Source: Hymenobacter duratus
GTDB taxonomy: Bacteria > Bacteroidota > Bacteroidia > Cytophagales > Hymenobacteraceae
DNA length: 64,000 nucleotides
NCBI RefSeq assembly: GCF_014698995.1
Contig: NZ_JACWZZ010000002.1
Location: 744,001-808,000 of the forward strand
Reading direction: 5' to 3'
The translations under genes and the position numbers were made by a program. Under the pieces are notes generated by a model. That model did no database searches. It worked only from the letters and a program-made list of their open reading frames with translations, and was not told where the DNA came from. Positions 59,427-64,000 of the stretch are shown here, in pieces. Within the stretch, counting starts at the first letter, position 1; every line of letters starts with the position of its first letter.

Positions 59427-59440
59427 GTGCCTTTAGCTCC

Positions 59441-59929
59441 TCACTTCTTCAAAAACGCGGCCGGCGCCGGTGCGTCTACCGGCGCTTTGGGTGGCGTGAG
59501 CGGGCCGCCGGTTTCGTCGTCGGAAAAGTAGCCGGCCAGCTTTTCCTGAATGTGTACCGGAATGGGCACGGGCCGGCCAGTAGCCATGCTCACGAACACC
59601 ATCAACGTGTGGCCCTCGGTCAGCAGTTCCTGAGCCTCGTTGTAGATTTCGTACTCGAACAGCACGCGGGAGCCTTCGGCGGGCTGCCGGAGCAGCAGGC
59701 GTACCGTGAGCAGGTCGTCGTAGCGGGCGGGGCGGCGGAAGCGGGTTCGGATTTCACCTACCGGCATGCCCACGCCTTCGGCTTCCAAGTCCTTGTAGCT
59801 GATGCCCAGCTGCCGGAACGCTTCGGTGCGGCACACTTCAAAGTACGCCGCGTAGTTGCCGTGGTACACGTAGCCCATCTGGTCGGTTTCGGCGTAGCGG
59901 ACCCGGATTTTGGTGTCGGAAATGTACAT
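59441..59929 (-). CDS. YbgC-like acyl-CoA thioesterase
   Basis: The 162-residue hotdog-fold protein has VRYAETDQMGYVYHGNYAAY, where Asp16 is the likely catalytic residue of the 4HBT/YbgC family, followed by FEVCRTEAFRQLGISYKDLE and RYDDLLTVRLLL. It should hydrolyse acyl-CoA thioesters in the cytosol. The C-terminal ~30 residues form a Pro/Ala-rich tail. It lies downstream of mltG on the same strand, separated by a repeat-containing gap. Confidence 0.88.
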   Translation of the reverse strand: MYISDTKIRVRYAETDQMGYVYHGNYAAYFEVCRTEAFRQLGISYKDLEAEGVGMPVGEIRTRFRRPARYDDLLTVRLLLRQPAEGSRVLFEYEIYNEAQELLTEGHTLMVFVSMATGRPVPIPVHIQEKLAGYFSDDETGGPLTPPKAPVDAPAPAAFLKK

Positions 59930-59935
59930 TGTTTT

Positions 59936-60046
59936 AGCTGTTAGCTTGTAGCTGCTGGCTGATAGCTGTTGGGTGAAAACGATAGAGGCCTTCTACGAGG
60001 GAAAAAGCTAACAGCTAATAGCCATCAGCTTTCAGCCACTAACAAC
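59936..60046. repeat. Degenerate AGCTGTTAGC-type inverted repeats
   Basis: The gap between mltG and the thioesterase gene is made of degenerate copies of a ~10-bp word (AGCTGTTAGCTT, GTAGCTGCTGGC, TGATAGCTGTT) on the left and their complements (AAGCTAACAGCT, AATAGCCATCAGC, TTCAGCCACTAAC) on the right. A perfect 12-bp inverted match joins 59936-59947 with 60005-60016. The centre (59972-60004) is unique. Confidence 0.6.
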
Positions 60047-61123
60047 TTACTTCATGATGCCGCTCCGCGTCAGCGCCGCTTGGTACCGCCGCGCATTTAC
60101 AAGGTGCTCCTGCTCGTTGCGGGCAAAGGCGTGGTAGCCGCTGAAGTCCTCCTTGGCGCAGAAGTACAGGTAATCGTGGCTTTCGGGGTTCAGCACGGCA
60201 TCAATGCTGGCAATGCTGGGCAGGTTGATGGGGCCGGGCGGCAGGCCTTTATACTTGTAGGTGTTGTAGGGCGAGTCTTTGGTGAGGTGCACGTTGAGCA
60301 CCCGCTTGATGGTGAAATCCTTGTTGGCGTACACCACGGTGGGGTCGGCCTGGAGCTTCATGCCGCGCCGGAGGCGGTTGAGGTACACGCCGGCCACGCG
60401 GGGCCGCTCATCGGCATGCTGCTGCTGCTCGGCTTCCACAATGCTGGCCAGCGTGCTGACCTCGGCGCGGCTCAGGTTTAGTTGCTTGCGCTTAGCGTCG
60501 CGGGAAGGGGTCCAGAACTTCTCGTATTCCTTCTTCATGCGCTGCATGAGGTTGTCGGCGGACGTGTTCCAGGCTAGCTCGTAGGTGTTCGGGATGAACA
60601 TGGTCTGTACGCTAGTCGTGTCGAAGCCCAGGCTTTTGGTGTAGCTGGGGCTGCTCAGCAGCGAGTCGAACTGGCCGGGGCGGGCATCGATGGTGGTGGC
60701 GAGCTTGCGGGCCAAGTCTTCGCGCAGCCGGATGTTCTGGAACGTGAGCATCAGGGGCAGCTTGTTGCTGCCGGTGCGCAGGTCGTTGATGAGCTGGCGG
60801 TTAGTGTAGCCTTCCTTCAGCTCGTAGCGGCCGGGTTTCACCAGCTTGTCATACTTCATCAGCTTCGCTACAAAGCGCAAACTGAGCTTATCGACGATGA
60901 CACCGGTGGCCTCAATGGAGTCCAGCACGGCCTTGGCTGTTTCACCGCGGCGCACTACCACGTAGGTAGGCTTGCCTTTGGTTTCCACGTTCGGCGTGAA
61001 AAACACCTGGTAGAAGTAGTAGGAGAACGTAATGAGCAGCAGCCCAGAAATGCCCGTGATGTAGGCGAAACGGTTGCGGCGCTTCAGCGCTTTGGCTTTG
61101 TAATCGATGCGGGTCTTGGCCAT
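60047..61123 (-). CDS. mltG: Endolytic murein transglycosylase
   Basis: The 358-residue protein has a basic cytoplasmic start, one membrane helix (residues ~20-42), a LysM-like/YceG N-lobe (YVVVRRGETAKAVLDSIEAT) and the catalytic lobe with the active-site Glu230 in LASIVEAEQQQHADE. RPRVAGVYLNRLRRGMKLQA, DPTVVYA, SPYNTYKYKGLPPGPI and HDYLYFCAK are diagnostic. MltG cuts nascent glycan strands near the membrane and sets their length. It starts the minus-strand unit that continues with the thioesterase. Confidence 0.95.
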   Translation of the reverse strand: MAKTRIDYKAKALKRRNRFAYITGISGLLLITFSYYFYQVFFTPNVETKGKPTYVVVRRGETAKAVLDSIEATGVIVDKLSLRFVAKLMKYDKLVKPGRYELKEGYTNRQLINDLRTGSNKLPLMLTFQNIRLREDLARKLATTIDARPGQFDSLLSSPSYTKSLGFDTTSVQTMFIPNTYELAWNTSADNLMQRMKKEYEKFWTPSRDAKRKQLNLSRAEVSTLASIVEAEQQQHADERPRVAGVYLNRLRRGMKLQADPTVVYANKDFTIKRVLNVHLTKDSPYNTYKYKGLPPGPINLPSIASIDAVLNPESHDYLYFCAKEDFSGYHAFARNEQEHLVNARRYQAALTRSGIMK

Positions 61124-61172
61124 CGGAGGAGAAGGTGGTCAGGTTACCGGAATATGAAGTTCCGGCGGGCAA

Positions 61173-61204
61173 ATTGGCGGACGAAACCGTTTGGAGTAGC
61201 TTTG
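61173..61204 (+). promoter_or_regulatory. Putative promoter of the Calx-beta T9SS gene
   Basis: ATTG (61173-61176), 20 bp, then a perfect TAGCTTTG (61197-61204). The leader to the ATG at 61383 would be about 170 nt. Confidence 0.55.
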
Positions 61205-61209
61205 TCCGT

Positions 61210-61217
61210 CAAAAGTA
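61210..61217 (-). promoter_or_regulatory. Putative -7 box of mltG
   Basis: On the minus strand a perfect TACTTTTG lies 87 bp before the mltG ATG. No clear -33 element. It faces the plus-strand box at 61197-61204 with only 5 bp between them. Confidence 0.4.
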
Positions 61218-61382
61218 CGCGGAATCCGGCAGTGGCAGGATTTCAGACGCCTGGGTTTTGGGTTTGCTGCCAGCGCCACCGCTTTGCGGCTGCTCTGCTG
61301 CTTTTCCATCAACCTTTCCCGGCGGTTTGCGTCCTTACCCTGATTGCTGTTTCAATTTCATTACCCTTTTCTCCTTTCACGC

Positions 61383-63215
61383 ATGCAACACTCTTACACT
61401 TCCCGGTGGCGGCGGCTGGCTCTGGTAGCCACGCTGGGGCTTTTTGGCACAGCCGCCCACGCGCAGCTGGCTACTTATTCCTTCACCGGCGCAACCGGCA
61501 GCGAGCCTACCGTAGCCGTTGACGCCCAGCCTATCAACGCCACGTTCAGCCCCATGTCGCGCGGGGCAGGTGTTACGCCTTCTGCCGGAGCCAACACTTT
61601 TTCGGCTATCGACTGGACCACAGGCACCACGCCGGACGCTACCGACTATTTTTCGTTCTCGGTGCAGCCGGCTACCGGCTTCCAGATGCGCCTCGACAGC
61701 ATTCTGCTGGATGAGCGCCGCTCAGGCACCGGCATCCGGGATTGGGTGGTACGCTCCAGCGCCGACAACTTCACGGCCAACCTGATTACGGTGAACGTAC
61801 CGGACGATACAGACACGCGCACGAACAAGAAAATTGTGCTGCCGGCCATTTTCGCGTCTCTTTTGACGCCGGTAGAATTCCGCATCTATGGCTACAACGC
61901 GGAGGCCACCACGGGCTCCTGGCGTGTCGACAACGTGAAGACGTACGGCCTGATTAGCCAGACGGGCGGTACCACAACGCCGGTGGCTTCATTCGCTGCC
62001 GCTTCGGCTACGGTGAACGAAAACGCGGGCACCATCCAGGTGCCGGTGCGCCTGAGCGCCGTAAGCGCCCAGGTTGTTACGGTAGAGGTAGCCATTGCTA
62101 CTCCTGCTGGCACTGCCACCTCCCCTGCCGACTACACCTACACCACCCAAACCGTAACGTTCCCGGCCAACACCACGGCCCCCCAGAACGTGAACGTAAC
62201 CATCGTGGATGACGCTGTTGCGGAAGCCAGCGAAACCATCATTCTGAAACTGCAGAACCCGCTTCCCGCCGGTTCTGCTACGGTTGATGCCGGCACCTAT
62301 ACCATCACCATCACCGACAACGACACCCCTACCGGCCCTACGGTTTCGACGGTAGCAGCCCTGACGGTGAACGACGCAGCCGGCGTACCGACCCAAAACA
62401 CCCAAACGGTTTCGGCCCGCGGCACGGTGTATGGCACCAACCAGCGCACAGCTGGCTACCAGTTCACCCTGATTGACAACACCGGCGGCATCGGCCTGTT
62501 TGCTTCGGCCAACATTGGCACGACTGTTCTGGCGGAAGGTGACTCGGTGCTGGTGACCGGCACGCTGGGTCAGTTCAACGGCCTGAGCCAGATTACCATG
62601 ACCAGCATCACGTCGCTGGGTCGTGCCCGCCGCACGTATCTGCCGCGCGCCGTGGTAGCGGCTCTGACTGAGAATGATGAGTCGGAGTTGATTGCTATTG
62701 CCACGCCCGTAACGCTTGTTACGCCTACTCAGTGGACCGGTGCCGCTACCGCCTACAACGTGGACGTCACGACGGCCGGCCCGAATCCGGTGGTGTACCA
62801 GATGCGGATTCCGGCCAACTCGGACTTCGCTGGCAAGCCTGCTCCTACCACGCCGTTCCTGCTCACCGGTATCGGCAGCCAGTTCGATGCCACCACGCCT
62901 TTCACGGAAGGCTACCAGATTATTCCGCGCCGCTACTCCGACCTGTCGTTTGTACAGCGTGCTGCTGAGCCGACTTTCGCTAAGGCTCTTGCCCTCTACC
63001 CCAATCCCGTGGCCAACCAGCTCACGCTGCGTGTTGATGGTGCCGGCCGTGGTGCTCAGGTAGAAATCATGAATGCGCTGGGCCAGGTAGTAAGCCGCAC
63101 TGTGGCTACCACCGAGCTGACGAGCCTGAATGTAGCCTCGCTCAAAGCCGGTGTATATGCCGTGCGCCTCACGACTGCCGAAGGCAGCGCGACACGCCGC
63201 TTCGTGAAGCAATAG
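61383..63215 (+). CDS. Secreted Calx-beta protein with T9SS sorting tail
   Basis: The 610-residue product has a signal peptide (ending near TAAHAQ, residue ~28), an N-terminal beta-sandwich (~30-195), a Calx-beta domain (~200-315; ASATVNENAGTIQVPVRLS, FPANTTAPQNVNVTIVDDAV, ITITDNDTP), an OB-fold-like region (~320-430; QTVSARGTVYGTNQRTAGYQ, GDSVLVTGTLGQFNGLSQIT) and a T9SS type A tail (LALYPNPVANQLTLRVDGAG ... GVYAVRLTTAEGSATRRFV). The OB-like part resembles the nucleic-acid-binding segments found in secreted nucleases. It is likely surface-attached; Calx-beta domains bind Ca2+. Confidence 0.87.
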   Translation: MQHSYTSRWRRLALVATLGLFGTAAHAQLATYSFTGATGSEPTVAVDAQPINATFSPMSRGAGVTPSAGANTFSAIDWTTGTTPDATDYFSFSVQPATGFQMRLDSILLDERRSGTGIRDWVVRSSADNFTANLITVNVPDDTDTRTNKKIVLPAIFASLLTPVEFRIYGYNAEATTGSWRVDNVKTYGLISQTGGTTTPVASFAAASATVNENAGTIQVPVRLSAVSAQVVTVEVAIATPAGTATSPADYTYTTQTVTFPANTTAPQNVNVTIVDDAVAEASETIILKLQNPLPAGSATVDAGTYTITITDNDTPTGPTVSTVAALTVNDAAGVPTQNTQTVSARGTVYGTNQRTAGYQFTLIDNTGGIGLFASANIGTTVLAEGDSVLVTGTLGQFNGLSQITMTSITSLGRARRTYLPRAVVAALTENDESELIAIATPVTLVTPTQWTGAATAYNVDVTTAGPNPVVYQMRIPANSDFAGKPAPTTPFLLTGIGSQFDATTPFTEGYQIIPRRYSDLSFVQRAAEPTFAKALALYPNPVANQLTLRVDGAGRGAQVEIMNALGQVVSRTVATTELTSLNVASLKAGVYAVRLTTAEGSATRRFVKQ

Positions 63216-63240
63216 TCAGCCTTACCCGGCTTCACGCCTG

Positions 63241-63276
63241 AAAAGAGGCCCCGGCACTGCGCCGGGGCCTCTTTTT
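63241..63276 (+). terminator. Intrinsic terminator of the Calx-beta gene
   Basis: AAAAGAGGCCCCGGC pairs perfectly with GCCGGGGCCTCTTTT (15-bp arms, 5-nt loop), followed by one more T, 25 bp after the stop. Confidence 0.88.
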
Positions 63277-63293
63277 GCGTTATCCAAACAGCC

Positions 63294-63377
63294 TTCCCCG
63301 CGCCCCGGAACCCGATTCCCGCGCTCTGGAAATCGTTCCCCACGCTCTGGAAACCATTTCCCGCCTGCCGGAAGTCG
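63294..63377. repeat. Four degenerate tandem repeats of 20-22 bp
   Basis: Units start at 63294, 63316, 63336 and 63358, each beginning TTCCC. The second reads TTCCCGCGCTCTGGAAATCG, and the others differ at several positions. A partial fifth unit (TTGCC) follows. They fill part of the 305-bp gap between the Calx-beta gene and the Sua5-like gene. The rest of the gap holds only the terminator and a possible -7-like TACCTTGC near 63454. Confidence 0.6.
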
Positions 63378-63520
63378 TTGCCGTGGGGAGGAAACGTAAC
63401 CCGGCAGGCAAAAACAACGAACAGGTGGCTGGCAGTTGTCTGTCACAACGGCTACCTTGCCCCGCTGCGGCGCTGCTCAGGTGCCGTATGTTGTTTCACC
63501 ATCTAACTCCACGCTTTGCT

Positions 63521-64000
63521 ATGGCCGCTACGCTGCTCCGCATTCACCCCGATAATCCGCCCCAGAACCGCATTCAGCAAGTTGTAGATGTATTACGTCG
63601 GGGTGGCATCATCATTTATCCTACGGACACGGTGTATGGCATCGGCTGCGACATTCATAACGCCAAAGCAGTGGACAAGCTGTGCCGCATAAAGGGCCTT
63701 AACCCCGACAAGGCGCTGCTAAGCTTCATCTGCTCCGACCTGTCGCACATCTCCGACTATGCGCACGGCATCACGACTCCGACTTACAAAGTGATAAAGC
63801 GGGCCCTGCCGGGACCATTTACGTTCATTTTCGAGGCCAGCTCCAAAGCGCCGCGCCAGGGAGGTCGTCAGCGCAAAACCGTTGGTATCCGGGTGCCCGA
63901 CAGCCCCATTATTATTCAGCTGGTAAAGGAGCTCGGTAACCCTATTGTGAGCACCTCGGTGCGCGAGGATGAAAACACGCTCGACGAGTACGTAACGGAT
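63521..64000 (+). CDS. Sua5/YciO/YrdC family protein, partial
   Basis: The frame is cut by the window end after 160 codons. It begins MAATLLRIHPDNPPQNRIQQ and continues VDVLRRGGIIIYPTDTVYGI, GCDIHNAKAVDKLCRIKG, LLSFICSDLSHISDYA, RALPGPFTFIFEAS, KTVGIRVPDSPI and NPIVSTSVRED. These match the YrdC-like fold that makes threonylcarbamoyl-AMP for tRNA t6A. The N-terminus LLRIHPDNP is closer to YciO than to TsaC/Sua5, so L-threonylcarbamoyladenylate synthase is likely but not certain. An in-frame ATG at 63488 adds 11 residues without family support. Confidence 0.88.
   Translation, partial: MAATLLRIHPDNPPQNRIQQVVDVLRRGGIIIYPTDTVYGIGCDIHNAKAVDKLCRIKGLNPDKALLSFICSDLSHISDYAHGITTPTYKVIKRALPGPFTFIFEASSKAPRQGGRQRKTVGIRVPDSPIIIQLVKELGNPIVSTSVREDENTLDEYVTD

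Noticed and set aside
63222..63446. A 74-codon minus-strand frame with a repeated FPERG peptide
   Set aside because: The repeat in the peptide only reflects the DNA tandem repeats, and the frame runs through the terminator of the Calx-beta gene.
1..64000. CRISPR arrays, insertion sequences, prophage or integrative elements
   Set aside because: I saw no regularly spaced direct repeats of 25-40 bp, no transposase, integrase or phage structural genes, and no target-site duplications.

Overview
The window looks like chromosomal DNA of a high-GC Bacteroidota bacterium of the Hymenobacter type (order Cytophagales). The evidence is a set of lineage-typical families: two proteins with type IX secretion (T9SS) C-terminal sorting tails, a CarboxypepD_reg/TonB receptor, DUF3667, DUF2461, zinc-dependent phospholipase C-like proteins and M13 peptidase lipoproteins. 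Putative promoters carry the Bacteroidota -7 box TAnnTTTG, sometimes with a TTTG-like -33 element about 19-21 bp upstream, and Shine-Dalgarno sequences are not evident. The species assignment is inference; no rRNA gene is present. I see no transposase, integrase, prophage or CRISPR array.

Layout. 1-9940: end of a DUF2911 protein; a three-gene minus-strand unit (exported PIG-L deacetylase, an overlapping 43-residue membrane protein, a sodium:solute symporter); a secreted subtilase; DUF805, YitT, DUF3667 and MOSC proteins. 9941-24178: mostly single housekeeping or unknown genes (DUF547, DUF2461, deoxynucleoside kinase, GNAT, CDGSH, acyl-CoA-binding protein, CinA-like amidase, a GT-C-like membrane protein, a zinc phospholipase C-like protein, a cyclophilin lipoprotein, an M13 peptidase). 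24339-30332: a glycolipid/envelope sugar cluster with two ArnT-like glycosyltransferases, an NAD-dependent sugar epimerase, a double LAB_N membrane protein and a polyprenyl-phosphate GT2. 30566-32321: xseA and xseB.

32340-37343 is the most unusual part. It holds two proteins built from one to two copies of an unrecognised ~85-residue domain (core GIRIY), three paralogous multi-pass membrane proteins sharing an LE(R/N)DPxF...GT motif, a short HisKA_3 histidine kinase and a receiver-only response regulator. The last three genes overlap. I read this as a candidate split-sensor signalling system in which sensing, kinase and partner domains sit on separate polypeptides.

37457-47592: a TonB-dependent receptor, an alkyltransferase-like DNA repair protein, a DUF892 ferritin-like protein and an HAE1-type RND efflux set (adaptor, pump, TolC). 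47782-55871: a small secreted basic peptide, a second zinc phospholipase C-like protein and a divalent-metal HME-RND set (His-rich periplasmic protein, CzcA-type pump, TolC-like protein, lipoprotein adaptor). 55959-64000: two T9SS cargo proteins, tandem tRNA-Ser genes (TGA and CGA anticodons), BrkB, a YbgC-like thioesterase, MltG, three kinds of small repeats and the start of a Sua5/YciO/YrdC protein cut by the window end.

Nearly every convergent gene junction carries a strong hairpin. Three of these are near-perfect palindromes with no loop, the longest being 60 bp.
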